The notes below the pieces were generated by a model that was given only the letters and a program-made list of their open reading frames with translations, was not told the origin of the DNA and made no database searches. The position numbers and the translations under genes are program-made. From Ceratotherium simum simum (taxonomy: Eukaryota > Chordata > Mammalia > Perissodactyla > Rhinocerotidae): 64,000 nucleotides of DNA. The stretch is from positions 9,610,338 to 9,674,337 of the forward strand of contig NW_004454160.1 of the NCBI RefSeq assembly GCF_000283155.1, written 5' to 3'. Shown in pieces: positions 11,339-24,301 of this stretch (position 1 is its first letter; each line of letters begins with the position of its first letter).

Positions 11339-12712
11339 GGGAGGTGACATCAGCAAGATGGTGGACTTAGAGGTCCTAATGCTTGTCTCCCCCACAAAAA
11401 CAACAAATAAACAACTACAAACTGACAAAAACAGCTCTGGGCTACAAAGAAGCAGCAGCAGAAAACTGTGGAGCACAAAAACTGAGGATGGCTGCCTAGA
11501 AAAGCACAGGAAGAATTTTACCTACATCACCCCATCTACCAGTTCAAAGCAGCTCAGTGCCAAAAGGGATCTCCTTTGAGAGATTGCACCCCATGGAGAA
11601 AAGGGGAACAGGAAGAGTCTAGCAATCCTCATTACTGCCAGGGACATCTGCAGCCTTTGCTACCAAGGACCCCCACAGTCCTTACTGACACTGAACACAG
11701 CTGATATGGCTGCCCAGTCTCTGTCACTGCATCTCCTCCCCAGGGCTGGAGCTATTGCTGTGCTGAGACCTGCCCCTTGGGGCCCAAGTCACTGATGCAC
11801 CCCACTTTCCAAGATTGGGGTGCCACAGTGCCTTACCATCTACAGGACCAGAGCTACTGCTGTGTTGTGCCCCACCTCCTGGGTCTTGAGTTGGGGATTT
11901 GACCCACCATCACCAGGGCTGCACTGCCACTGCTCTGTTCCCCATCCCCTAGGGACTAAGTTGTGACTGTGACTGCACTGTTGCTGCTCTGTACTGATTC
12001 CTAAGGCCTGAATGATGATTGTGATCTGCGATCACCAGAGCTGCACTACTGCTGCACCTTGTCCCCTAGGCCCAAGCCAACACTGCACCATGTCATCCCT
12101 GGGACCATGTCACAGCTGCATCCTACCCCACCCTCAGGGCCCAAGTCACCACAGCAAGCCTCAGATACTCAGATCTCAGTTCCATGGATGATCTATACAT
12201 GACTACACTCCAGACATCCATGCCACCACAACAGCCTGTGCCCCAGGCCCCAGGCACCATAGTAGTTCTGCATGCTTCTGAGCACAAGACCCCAGCTTGG
12301 CTGCAGCTCTGAGTTCCATTGCTCTAGACATGGTGCCAGAGGGATCTTCTTGGTTAGAATTTCCTCTCATGGCCAAAAAAAAAAAAAAAAAATAAGTGGA
12401 CTCCAGCAGCCTTCACCACCAAGGACCCCAACATTTCTAGTTGCCACTGCCACAAAAACACCTACAGCCTTGGCCACTGAGGACCCCCACAGTCTTTGCT
12501 GACATTGACTACAAGTGATGGAGCTGCATGGAGACTACACCACTGTGCCCTCCCAGAACTGGAGACTCTGCACCCCACCATCCTCTCAACCACCTGCAGG
12601 TGAAAGTCTTTCCTCACTGAAGCCAATCCAAAAGGGCTGGAAGAGGTGATTGTTCCCTCAAAGGTACAGACATCAACACAAAGCCACTAGAAACACAAAA
12701 AAGTAAGAAAAC

Positions 12713-13024
12713 ATGACACCACCAAAGGAGCAAAATAATTACTCAATAACTGAACTAAAAGAAACGGAGATCTATCAGTTACCTGAAAAAGAATTCAAAA
12801 TAATTATTTTAAGGAAGCTCAGGGAGATTCAAATGAACACAGATAGACAACTCAGCAAACTCAGGCAAATAATACATGAACAAAGTGAGAAGTTCAACAA
12901 AAAGATAGAAATCATAAAAAAGAACCAAACAAAAATACTGGAGCTGAGGAATACAATGAATGCAATGAAGAATGCAGCCGATAGCTTCAAAAACACTCAA
13001 TCAAGCAGAAGAAAGAATTTGTGA
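12713..13024 (+). pseudogene. L1 ORF1 N-terminal/coiled-coil fragment
   Basis: This 103-residue open frame begins MTPPKEQNNYSITELKETE and has a heptad-rich stretch (about residues 35-95: KLREIQ, LSKLRQII, KKIEIIKKNQTKILELR). That fits the coiled coil through which L1 ORF1 protein trimerises. L1 ORF1 is normally about 340 codons; here a stop ends it early, and the RNA-binding part continues in other frames and after the MER2 insertion (ENFPNLGRDMDIQVHEA at 13430-13480). Confidence 0.8.
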
Positions 13025-13200
13025 ACTCGAAGACAGACGTCTTTAAATTATTCAGTCAGAGGAGAAAAAAGAAATGAGAATAAAAAACAGTGAAAAAAGA
13101 CTACAGGATTTGTGGGACAAAATACTGAGAGCAAATATACTCATTATGGGAGTCCTAGAGGAAGAAGAAGAAGAATAGAGAGAATGGAGGAGAAAGCTTA

Positions 13201-13406
13201 TAGTCATGCACTGCATAATGACGTTTCAGTCGATGATGGATTGCACATACAATGGTGGCCCCATAAGATTAGTACCATATAGCCTAGGTGTATAGTAGGT
13301 TATATCATCTAGATTTGTGTAAGACACTCTATGATGTTTACACAACAACAAAATCACCTAATAATACATTTCTCAGAACATATCTCCATTGTTAAGTGGC
13401 ATGTGA
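13201..13406 (-). mobile_element. MER2-like DNA transposon (Tigger group), internally deleted
   Basis: The termini are inverted repeats of the MER2 type: 'tagtcatgcactgcataatg' at the left and 'cattgttaagtggcatgtga' at the right. The body contains 'accatatagcctaggtg' and 'tctatgatgtttacacaac'. TA dinucleotides flank it, as expected for this family. At about 206 bases it is shorter than the family norm, with an internal gap. It sits between two halves of L1 ORF1 that join in the correct order. Confidence 0.8.
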
Positions 13407-14159
13407 TAATATTTAAAGAAATAATGGCTGAAAATTTCCCAAATCTGGGGAGAGATATGGACATCCAGGTACATGAAGCTCAAAGGTCCCCAAACAGACT
13501 CAACTTAAAGAGGTCTTTACCAGGACGTATATTCAACTCTCAAAAATCAAAGATAAAATAAGAATTTTGAAAGCAATGAGAGAAAAAAGAGTCATCACTT
13601 ACAAGGGAACCCCCATAAGTCTATCAGCAGATTTCCCAGCAGAAACCTTGCAGGCTAAGAGACAGTGGGATGATGTATTCAAAGTGCTTAAAGGAAAAAA
13701 ATGCTAACCAAGAATACTTTACCTGACAAGCTTGTCCTTCAGAAATAAAAGAGAGATAAAGACTTTCTTAGACAATCAAAAGCTGAGAAAGTTCATCACT
13801 GCTAGAAAAACTAAGCCCAAAAATAGCCAAAGGAAAGAGATAATAAAGATTAGAGGAGAAATAAATGAAGTAGAATACAAAGAAAGTAGAAAATATCAAC
13901 AAATCAAAGAGTTGGTTTTTTGAAAAGATAAAATTGATAAAACTTTAGATAGGCTAACTAAGAAAAAAAGAGAGATGACTCAAAATTATAAACAAAAGAG
14001 AAGACATTTCAGCTGATACTACAGAAATACAAAGGATAATAAGAGATTACTATTAAGAAATACATGCCAGTGAATTAGATAACCTAGACTAAATGGATAA
14101 ATTCCTAGAAACATACAATTTACCAAGACTGAATCATGAAAAAATAGAAAATCTGAACA

Positions 14160-15391
14160 CACCAATAATGAGTAAGGAGATTGAATCAGTAATCAAAAAC
14201 TTCCCAACAAGGAAAAGTCCAGGACTAGATGGCTTCACTGCTGAATTCTTCTGAATATTTAAAGAAAAATTAATACCAATACTTCTCAAACTCTTCCAAA
14301 GAGTTGAAGAGGAGGGAAAACTCTCAAACTCATTTTATGAGGGCAGCATTACCCTGATATCAAAGCCAGGCAAGGACATGACAAGAACAGAAAATTACAG
14401 GCCAATATCCCTAATGAACATTGATGTAAAAATCCTCAATAGAATACTAGCAAACCAAATTCAAGAGTACATTAAAAAGGATCCTACACTATGATAAAGT
14501 GGGATTTATTACTGGGATGCAAGGATAATTCAACATGTGCAAATTAATAAATGTGATATACTACATAAACAGAATGAAGGATAAAAATATATAATCATTT
14601 CAGTAGATGCAGGAAAAGCATTTGACAAAATTCCTTATCCTTTCATGATGAAAGCTCTCAACGAATTAGGGATAGAAAGAACATACCTCAACATAATAAA
14701 GGCCATATATTCAAAGTCCAAGCTAACATCAAACTCAACTGTGGAAAGCTAAAAACTTTTTCTTTAAGATCAGGAACAAAACAAAGATGCCCACTCTCAC
14801 CACTTTTATGCAACATAATATTGAAAGTCCTCACCAGAGCAATTAGGAAAGAAAAAGAAATAAAAGGCATCTAAATCAGAAAAGAAGAAGTAAAACTGTC
14901 TCTATTTGCAAATGACGTGATCTTATATATGGAAAACCCTAAAGACTCCACCAAAAAACTGTTAGAATTAAGCAATGAATTCAGTAAAGTTATAGGATAC
15001 AAAATCAATGTATAAAAATTGATTGCATTTCTATACACTAACAATGAACTATCTGAAAGAGAAATTAAGAAAGCAATACTATTTACAGTGGCATCTAAAA
15101 CAATGAAATACTTAGGATTAAATTCCACTAAGGAGGTGAGAGATCTGTACACTGAAAACTGTAAGACACTGATGAAAGAAATTGAAGAAGACATAAATAA
15201 ATGGAAAGACATCCTGTGTTTTGGATTGGAAGTATTTATATTGTTCAAATATCCATATTACCCACAGCAATCTATAGATTCCATCGAATCCCTATCAAAA
15301 TATCAACAGCATTTTTCACAGAAATAGAAAAATCAATTCTAGAATTTGTATGGAATCACTAAAGACTCTGAATATCCAAAACAATCTTGAG
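14160..15391 (+). pseudogene. L1 ORF2 reverse transcriptase region, inactive
   Basis: The RT segments are readable in order: a [27 protein letters not shown] start near 14175-14240, [19 protein letters not shown] near 14405, [13 protein letters not shown] near 14610, and the catalytic block at 14906-14917. There the usual FADD reads FAND, so one catalytic aspartate is lost. Stops and frameshifts separate the blocks (for example the 102-codon frame 15019-15327 with a TKEVRDLYTENCKTLMKEIEED segment). Confidence 0.8.
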
Positions 15392-16617
15392 CAATAAACC
15401 CAAAGAAACCCACACTGAGACACATTATAATCAAAATGTCGAAAGACAAAGGTAAAGAGATAATATTGAATGCAGCAAGAGAGAAACAGCTCATCACATA
15501 CAAGGGATTCTCAATAAGATTATCAGCCAATTTCCCAGCAGAACCCTTGGAGGTCAGACGGCAACGGGATGATATATTAAAAGCCCTGAAAGAAAAAAAA
15601 AATACTGTCAACTGAGAATTCTATATCTAGCAAAACTGTCCTTCAAAAATGAGGGCAAAATTAAGACATTCCCAGATAAACAAACAAACAAAAAAGCTGA
15701 GTGAGTTTGTCACCACTAGATCTATCCTGCAAGAAATGCTAAAAGTAGTCCTTAAAGTTGAAATGAAAGGAAATTAGACAGTAACTCAAAGCTGTAAGAA
15801 GAAAGAAAAATTTAGGGTTAAGATAAATATAAGGGAAATTATAAAATCTAGTATTATTGTCATTTTTATTTGTAACTCCACTTTTTATTTTCTACAAATT
15901 TTAAAAGACAAATGCACAAAAACAATTATTAGTTTATGTTATTGAGCACTTAATGTATAAATATGTAATCTGTGATATCAATAACAGAAAGTGGTACACA
16001 GAGGTATGTAGGAGCAGAGTTTTTGTATACTTTTGAAGTTGTTAGTATAATTTCAAATTGGATTGCTGTAAGTGTAAGATATTATATATCATCCCTATGG
16101 TAACCAAAAAGAAATATCTATAGAATATACATAAAATGAATGAGAAGGAAATCAAAATGTTTCACTACAAAAAATCAACTAAACTCAAAAGAAGGCAGTA
16201 ATAGAGAAAATGAGGGATAAAAAAGCTATAAATCATATAGAAAACAAATAGCAAAATGGCAGAAGTTAAGTCCCTCTTTATAAGTAAGTACTTTAAATGT
16301 AAATGGATTAAATTCTCTAATCAAAAGACAGAGATTGGCACAATACATTTAAAAAAAACATGATGCAACTATTTACTGTCTACAAGGGACACACTTTAGA
16401 TCCAATGACACAAATAGATTGAAAGTGAAAGGATACACAAACTTATTCCACGCAAATTGTAATCAAAAAGTGTAGGGTGGCTATAGTCAGACAAAATAGA
16501 CTTTAAACTCAAAATGTTTACAAGAGACAAAGAAGGATGCTATAAAAAGAAAAATAGATAAATTGGATTTCGTCAAAATTAAGAACTTTTGTGCATCAGA
16601 GGATCCTATCAAGACAG
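15392..16617 (+). mobile_element. Second L1 (ORF1 end, linker, partial endonuclease, ORF2 tail), left part
   Basis: Just after the RT of the previous L1 the sequence jumps back to ORF1 C-terminal codons (KEIILNAAREKQLITYKG at 15457-15510), then the linker (15620-16270) and the start of the endonuclease (TLNVNGLNSLIKRQRL at 16290). At about 16545 it jumps to the ORF2 tail (DKLDFVKIKNFCASED). This is a 5'-truncated, internally deleted copy. It continues after the retrovirus at 24736. Confidence 0.75.
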
Positions 16618-17049
16618 TGTATTGTAAAATTTAAAACTTCATATTTTCCTCCTGCCTCAACATCCCCCAAACAAGTTGTGAGCATCTCACCTAGATGACC
16701 AGATGCACCAGTGTGATAAGGTCGGTCTCTACCACAAGTTCCCCTTCTTGCCCTCCTCTGACTGTGGTTTAGTGACATTCAAATGCACCAGTGAAATTCC
16801 CTGGTAACTTTTGCTTGTGTGCTCCACCCTGAGCCCCAGTAAATGCACTTGCCCATAGGTCCTCTTTCTCTCTCAACTCCCCACCTGCTGCTGAATCTGT
16901 TCCCTTGGCACTCCTCCTATGTGATCTCTCAGCATGCAGTGACTGTCTCTCTAGGACCTGTGAGTATAATAAACTGTTTTTCTGAGCCTCTCCTGTGCCC
17001 CCTCTTGTGGCCATTTCTGACTGACCATCACCTAAAAGGACACAGAACA
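16618..17049 (+). repeat. 5' LTR of an endogenous retrovirus
   Basis: This 432-base LTR begins TGTATTG and ends near CACAGAACA. It is matched along its length by the copy at 24302-24735, by eye roughly 85-88% identical. It contains an AATAAA-type signal (ataataaact near 16965-16975) followed by a pyrimidine-rich end. The provirus is flanked by 'gacag' (16613-16617) and 'gagag' (24736-24740), a probable 5-base TSD with one change. Confidence 0.9.
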
Positions 17050-18999
17050 ATTGGATGTCATGAACAGGAGGGCCTCATCACTGACAGTGATAAGAGACTT
17101 AAGATATGCCCCTTACTAATTGGCTATCCCAGTTGGGCTCTACCATCTGGGAAGGCTCAATGTAGTGTAGGCATCCCTGTGTGATGCTTTGCACCGCAAC
17201 TTTGAATTCCCTTTTTTGGGTATTGACAAGGTTTCCTACCCTACATTGTGGATCTCCTCTTCCTAAAACACCCTGAGATCCCACTTCCAGCCAGCCCTGA
17301 TTTGACAACAGGGGGAGAAGTATTCTCCTAGTGCTCTCCAATGAATAGACGGACTGGTACAATTGAATAAAAATATTAGGAAGGATCCACCAGGATTGAG
17401 GGTGAGAGTGGAAGAGTGACCTCTCCACCCCCAGTAAAGGCACAGTGGCTATCAGATGCAGGCTATTAACTAATTCATGGGAAGATGAAGGTGGCACCAG
17501 GACAAAGGAGCTTCCTCATCTTCAAGTTTCTTACTTATGTTCATGTTCTTCAAGTTCCTCCCCAGTCCTAAGCAGTGAAGGGGAACCCCCTTCAAGGGAA
17601 GTCCACCATGGCACCCACTAAAAGTTGATGCTGCTGGCCACTCCTTCTCTGTTGCATATCTTGCTACTGTAGTTTTTCATCTCCTCACCTCATGGAGTAT
17701 CCAAGACCCCATCCCTGGAGATCAGTGTCTCAGGATCTGATGGCTGGGATGGAGATATGAGCATTTGATTATGGCACCTCCCAACATGCCAGAGGATGTT
17801 AGCCAATTGCTTAAGAAATGTAAAACCCCTTTGCAATGTGCTTAAGCTCTGTTAGTGCCACTGCATATCAGCATGCCAAGGCACTCCTGCTCTGCTCACC
17901 AAGGTCTTGTAGCTCTCCCCAAGGGAGACCCAGCTATCACACCTCTCCCTGATGCAGACCCCAATGCAGCTGAGGTTGGTTGGGACAACCTAGAGAGGGA
18001 GGCTGCTGCCTGTGAGGGGGATCACTGGGAAAATCTGGCCAAGGTCTTTCTGGTCACAACCCAGCAGGTCAGGAGCACAGGAGATAGTAAGTAACTAAAA
18101 ACTGAAATCCATAATTTCAAAGACTAGAAATTCAAACTATTCTCAAAGATTTTGTTCAGAGGCATGAAAAGAATGGAGCCAATTGGTGATTGAAAGTGTT
18201 TAATATGGGCTCAGAGCTCCTGCCTTGGGCCACAGAGATGAGACAGCTCACCACCATTACTAAAGATCCTAAAATGCATAATTCAGTTAGAGTTCCTTTG
18301 GCTCTCTCAGCTCAATTCTTATGTGTTATTTCAAGCTGAAGCTACCCAAGGAGGATAGAGGGCACCCCAAATGCCAGGGCAGATATGAAAAAGAGACCAA
18401 AACTTTTGAGGAGGTTATAGAAGCCTCAGATGAGGAGCCCAAAATTTCTGCCACCCTTCAGTATTCTGAAGCCCTACCATCACTGACTTGGATTTTCATG
18501 GCTTGGAGGTGAGCCCACCCCTCTGTTGTGGTCATCACTGCTAAGGCCCAATGAAAAACTGCAGAGGAGGCCGGCATGCTCCTCTGTAAAACTGGTGTGG
18601 TTCAATGGGTCTATCATTTCTTTGAACTTTCAGACAAAGAAGATCCTGAACACATTTCCAATCCAAGGAAGCCCCCTTTGACACAGGGTTCAGGAAATTG
18701 TTCTTGCAGGGTACCCCTCCGAACTGCAGGGTGGAGTTGTTTAACCTTATTGGCATTTCTTGTACCATACGGGAAACTGTGAATGGAATTTATCTTCTGG
18801 CTCTCCATGAGGTCTCCGCCCACCCTGACTCACAAATTCTGACCTGTTAAGCCCCACCTCCTAGAGCACAGGAACCCTGCCCCCGACCCTTACCCCTACC
18901 TATACCTCTTTGCCTGCAGTTTCTTTTCTGACTCATTGACTCCCCCCACTACCTTCAAGCTATCTGACTCGCCCTATTTATCGGCAATTGAATAGGGCT
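17050..18999 (+). pseudogene. ERV leader and decayed gag region
   Basis: It lies between the 5' LTR and the protease/RT remnants, so leader and gag are expected here by position. I see only short frames (17855-18094 and 18321-18512) with no motif I can assign; no zinc-knuckle CCHC box is evident. I could not match a primer-binding site to a tRNA with confidence. It is treated as a broken gag on context alone. Confidence 0.5.
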
Positions 19000-21850
19000 T
19001 GCCTCATAAAGTAATTACTAGACAGGCTGCCCCCAAATTGCAACAACTAAAGAAGATTACATTACAAGGATCTTATCACTTGCACACAGGTCTGGAGGCT
19101 CAAGGAACCAGTGGTCCACCAAGACGCATCCAGCTAACACCCAGACCTCTGAAATTGGCAACCGCTGCAACCTCTTCAATAGGGATTCCGCCATTCCCAG
19201 GCCTTGTCCCAACACAGGGGGACAATCGCCCATATAAGACTCTGGTGGTTAAATGGAACTCTAAAAATAACGTTTTCTAGCTTTACTAGATATGGAAACC
19301 CAAGTTGTGGTCATTCTGGGCAACTCATCCAAATATAAAGGATTCCATTAGATGTTACTATTGGAACAATCTTCATTAAACAGCTGCCCATTGTGGTGGC
19401 TCCTCTGGTTTTGAGTTTTCCTGTTACTATAGGCATAGATACGATTGCATGCCTGGTGCAACACTGGAACAAGCCCAAGTCCTTGGCTCTCCTAGTTGGA
19501 ATCATAGAGTGGGACTCCGTGGAGCTGCCCGTGCCAGTAAATGTAGTGAACATGTCAGAAAATCCCTGAGATAAGGCACTGTTGGCTTTCCTCCTGTTAG
19601 TCAAGATTTACTAAGAGAAGAGAGTGATTATTACCACTATTTCTCATTTCAATAACCCTATTTGGCCAGTCTTAAAGGCTTCCACCAACTAGTGGTGCTT
19701 AACTATTGATGATCAAAACCTCAAAGGTCGAGTTCCCCTCATTAAGATTCCAATACCTAACATAATTGAATTAATTGAAGATATACAAAAGTCACCTGGT
19801 GACTATTTCACCATGGAGTATCTAGCTAATATGTTTTATTCAGTGCCTATTATCAATCAGTTACAGTTTCAGTTCACCCTTAGCTTTGAAGGGACCCAAT
19901 ATACATTTACGTTGTTGCCCGTGGGTTATTTAAACCTAGCCATTGCCCATAATTTGTGCTTCTAGGACCTGGACATGCTCCCCTTTAAGACTTCTCTTTG
20001 CTGGCACTGCATAGATGATATCCTGATATGGGACCCTGAGGTCCCTGGATCCTGAGGATTTACATGCACTTACACATCATCTTCAAAAACAGGGTTGGGC
20101 AATAGCTTTACCCAAAATCCAAGGCCTGGTGACCTCGATTAAATTCTTGGGCATAATCTGGTCTTCTGATGGCTGCCAAATCCCTACCACAGTTAAGTGT
20201 CAACTTTTACAGCTCAGCCCACCCTAGACATCTCACTAGGCTCCACACCTGTTAGGCCTCTACATGTCTGGCAACATCACATTCCACATCTTTCAACTTT
20301 ACTTCAGCCTATTTACCACGTCACTTGAAAGTCTGCCACCTTCCAGTGGGGGGAGCCCCCGCAAGGGGCATTGGAATTAACTGAGCAGGCTATACAACAA
20401 GCCAGGCCACTGGTTCCCCCCAAACCAATTTTTAGACTTGAGGCATTGGCCACCCCTGAATATGACTCTTGGAGCCTCTGGACTAAGCATGGTCAAAAAT
20501 AATTCCTGATGAGCTTTTGGATCTGGAGGCTACCATCAGCTGCCATCTGATACCTGCCTGTAGAGCATCACATATTAGCTGCCTCCTGAGCCCTGATAGA
20601 GACCAAGGCTTTCACTGCCCCCAGCCAGATTTCTATCCTGCCATGGGTGAGAGATTTTTCCCAGCAGTGGCTTGGCACGACCATGGAAGCTTCTTGGCTT
20701 AAGTGAAAATGAACCTCCAGTAATGGGTTAAACCTGACAAACAGGGCCTTTCCCAGTTGCAGGAGGATGTGGCTTCCCCCATGCTCAGACTTTTGCCAGT
20801 GGACCTGGAGACGGTGATGGTGCCCCCATTGCCTCCTCCAGTGGTGAAAGAAGAATCACTTGGGACCAACTGTCTGACATGGAAAGGAAGTCAGTGAGAT
20901 TCACTGATGGCAGCACCACCACCTTATGAAATGCAGCCTGCTGGAGAGCCGCAGTCTTTCATCTGGCCTCAAATACCTCTCTGACTAGAGACAATGTCTT
21001 TGGATCTGCTCAGCAGAGTTGGAAGTAGTGCATTTAGCACTAAAGGATGCCCTTGCTAGGCAGGTTCCTCATGTCCAGATCTTTACTGATTCATAGGCAG
21101 TTGCAAATGGCCTTGTGGTCTGGTTAGGCCAATGGCAGAGAGATGATTTCTTAATTAATATAAGGCTGGCCCCTCAGGGGATCCTACGTTTGGAAGGAGT
21201 TGGCAACATTGCCCATTCCCATTGTTGTCACACATGTTTCTGCACATACACGACATGACAGTCCAGAGGCACCTTTCAACAACACAGCATACCAATTATC
21301 TAAGATTAACACACTTTCACTAGCCACATCAGCTGCTTCTCTGGACTCCTTGTTTTCATACCTGCAGGCAGTTTAGGCACATAATACTCTGGGCACCGGG
21401 GCATGCATGCTCTTGTCAAATGGGACCATAGACGAGGCACTCCTCTGGGACCCTCTCTAGTCAAGACAGAGACTGACAACCGTGACTTATGCTCCAAGAC
21501 TGAACATTGGCATGTTCCTCAGTGGGGAGCTGTTCCACAGGGATCTTATCCCTTATCCCAATGGCACATTGATTATATTGGTCCCTTACCCCCCACCACA
21601 GGTACCACTTGCTATGCCCTCACTATGATTGACTCATTTATGAGGTTGATGCTAGCCTTCCCCACGTGGCATGCCGCAAAGGAGACCACTCTCACTGGCC
21701 TCATGAAAACCATGGTGTTCCGGATATCACTGATTCTGACCAAGGGACTCATTTCACTTCCCATGCTGTTGAGACCTGGGCATTAGAACAGGGCATCTTA
21801 TGAAATGTTCGTTTGTTACTAAAATTGCTCTCTGGAAAATGAAACTTCAC
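19000..21850 (+). pseudogene. ERV pol remnant: protease, RT, RNase H, integrase
   Basis: Pol blocks appear in the canonical order but in shifting frames with stops. A protease-like LLDMETQVVVI lies near 19285. RT includes FTLLPVGYLN (about 19908) and the catalytic box as CIDDIL at 20008-20025, where YxDD is usual. RNase H has VRFTDGS near 20895 and AELEVVHLALKDA near 21015; its second TDS motif is followed by a stop near 21095. Integrase keeps WHIDYIGPLP near 21560-21590 and a DQGTHF-type motif near 21740, in another frame. Full-length pol would be longer than what is left. It is clearly non-functional. Confidence 0.8.
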
Positions 21851-24301
21851 GTGGTCTCTTTGCCCCTGCAAGCCCCCATGCCCTTCAAATCTCCACCCTG
21901 GGGGATTCTATACCCCTCACACTAATTTCATGCAACCTGCCCCAGCTTGTTATCAAAGGCAATCTGGCTCATTTCACTGTCTGGAATGAATATGTCCTCA
22001 TTATTCCTTTCAATGATTCCTCCCCATATAAATGTGACTTTTTGATTTTTCCTCCAACCCTTCAGCTTGGAGGTCCAATCAGGATCAGATTATCAAATAT
22101 GATCCTTTAAACATTGAAAGCTCATTGAGATATCCTAATTTGGACACAGAAGTACCTAGACAAGCTAATGCCAAAGACTGAGACCTTCCCTATGTACTCA
22201 GTATATAAAAGATGGCTGCTTAACCCCCGTTCCACAGACTGTGTCCAGGAAGTAGAAATTATAGCTTAAGAGCTTGCCAATGGAGGTGACTTCACCTCAG
22301 ACAACTGCCTCTGCTCTGGATATGGACTCTGTTTTGGACACTTCTTCTTTAAACAACTCCCTCACTCAGTGTTGATGCCCCTGCTACCCTTGGCTGATCC
22401 CAGTGAATTGTGATATTGTATTGCCCCATATGAACATGAACCCTGGGAGTACTATTTCCCTGAGATTGCTTGTTGTTTAATCATAGATCTTACTCTGCTG
22501 AAACATGCCTGTGAAACCATGAGTTCAAACCCCATGATTGCAGAACAGCCCTTGAGTGCATTAAGTCTCTATAGAATGCAAAGCATTGTATCTCAAATAT
22601 CACCCATCAGGGAGTTTCTCCTAATATACTTCTCTGCCACCACCCCAGCACACCAGATTTGCCATTCCTGTGTGCCCTTCTAAAGATTTCCTCAGATTTC
22701 TGTTTCCCTCCAACACTGACCATGGCAGAAATACCATGCACCCCAGCCCTCCTGAGGTTGGCACCCATGACCCTACGTTTACGCATACCACTCTCATGAA
22801 CATCTCCACTTCCAGTCTCCTCTCACTTATATCACAACAACTACCACACCACCCCGGCAACAGGCCAAGACCTCTAACTCATATGTACAGGCTACTGAAG
22901 GTGTTTTTGTTTTTGGTTTTTTGCTGAGGAAGATTCGCCCTGAGCTAACATCTGTGCCAATCTCCCTCTGTTTTGTATGTGGGTCACCGCCATAACATGG
23001 CCACCAATGAGTGGTGTAGGTCTGCACCCAGGAATTGAACCTGGGCCACCAAAGCGGATCATGCCGAACTTAACCACTAGGCCATGGGGCCAGCCTCTGA
23101 TGTTTTAACCATGACCCTAGCCTTTCAAAATTGTTGGTCCTGCCACCAAGTTCCACTAGACGTGGGGCCCCACCTCAACATCCTCCTTGCTGAGGCCATG
23201 CTAGATCAAGTTCTATCATGGCTAGACCAAGTTCTATCATGGCTTCCAAGGAATATCTGCACCTAAGAAAAGCCTCCATTTACTTAAATACACTACTTAA
23301 ATACATTACTTAAATTTCTAACTGTGCTCTCTCGGGATGGTTGCATGTTATAGTCAAGTCATCCCAACAGGCTTTACCCTTTGTGTCCAGGAACCAGCTG
23401 CACTTGGCCAATTCTTCATGCTGAGGCCTTCACCCTTCTTATGATAACGTCATCTCAGGTGCATTGTGCTCTAAATAATGGTACCTTTTACTTCTATTGT
23501 GGTCCAAACTTATAGGCACAGCACCTTACATATTTTTCCTTTGTCGACTCCCTTTTTTCCCTAATGAAACCATACCCCAACATGTGGTGGTTACACAGGG
23601 GATTCCCCTAGTTCTTTGTTTACTGGGTGCCTCCCATTTCCATCAGCTCAAGGACACCAGGCAAAATGGGCAATATTTATTTCCATCTTACTAGGACTTG
23701 CCATAGCTATAGGGACCACCAGAATTGAAACCAGAACAGCAGCCTTTGTTAAACAAAACAAATCATAACTGCCAACCAGCACATTTCAGTGGACTTTTCA
23801 GATCATATTTAAATGCTGCTTGAAACATTATCCCTTATACAACTAGTCTATGAGTCTCTAGCTCAAATGGTAGTGAATAACAGACTGGCTCTTGTCTATT
23901 TCCTAGCCAGGGAAGGAAGGGTTTGTGCCACTCAGGATATCTTCTGCTGTATGTGCATGAATAACTCTACATTAACCTGTAATAACAGGTACAGGCCAAG
24001 CTATGAGGAATGGACAAGAGGTAAATGTCTTTCATATCATAACCAAAAACTTCCAATGATTCCCTTAATCCAGAGATGCCCAGCTTTCTCCCACAAAGTG
24101 GGGGGCCTGGTTGCAAATTGGGTACCAAACCCATATATTATGCCTAACAGAACTCTTTCTAGTTGTCACATTTATCAAAATTTACCTTCGTTGGCTAAAT
24201 CAAGCTGTCCCATTCACCTTTAACATCTCCACAACCCAGGTGCCAAGCATTATCCCTCCCAGTTAGTGTTGCTAGTAATGTTGAGGCACCACGGGGTTGA
24301 T
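21851..24301 (+). pseudogene. ERV env remnant with gammaretroviral-type TM motif
   Basis: The surface-subunit part (about 22200-23690) is a patchwork of short frames, cut by an ERE at 22908-23096. The transmembrane part is clearest in the frame 23813-24223. After a helix with NNRLALVYFLA (residues 22-32) comes a C-X6-CC motif at residues 38-46 (23924-23950), the disulfide signature of gammaretrovirus-type TM subunits. No intact signal peptide or cleavage site is visible, and stops precede and follow. A fossil, described only. Confidence 0.75.
22908..23096 (-). mobile_element. ERE SINE, minus strand, inside the ERV env
   Basis: A T-rich tail at the left is followed by 'gctgaggaagattcgccctg' and 'agctaacatctgtgccaatc'; the right end is 'aaccactaggcc' then 'ggggccagcc', the reverse complement of the ERE head. 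The short flanks 'gtgtttt' (22901) and 'atgtttt' (23100) are a plausible TSD. It post-dates the retrovirus. Confidence 0.9.

Larger units (their letters stand above)
11339..15391 (+). mobile_element. L1, plus strand, with 5' UTR, ORF1 and endonuclease-less ORF2
   Basis: It starts with an L1-type 5' UTR ('gggaggtgacatcagcaag', atggtgg), continues through repetitive 5' UTR sequence to ORF1 (from 12713), then the linker to about 13806, and jumps straight to mid-ORF2 (TKPKNSQRKEIIKIRGEI at 13808). The endonuclease domain is deleted. The RT region runs 14160-15391, ending just past the palm where another L1 begins. A MER2-like element interrupts ORF1. Confidence 0.8.

Noticed and set aside
11339..11579. 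80-codon frame starting MGGDISKMVDLE as a small gene
   Set aside because: It lies wholly inside an L1 5' UTR.
23813..24223. 136-codon env frame as a possible domesticated retroviral gene
   Set aside because: It has no signal peptide or surface subunit, is shorter than a TM subunit and is preceded by stops. Only the C-X6-CC motif is kept.
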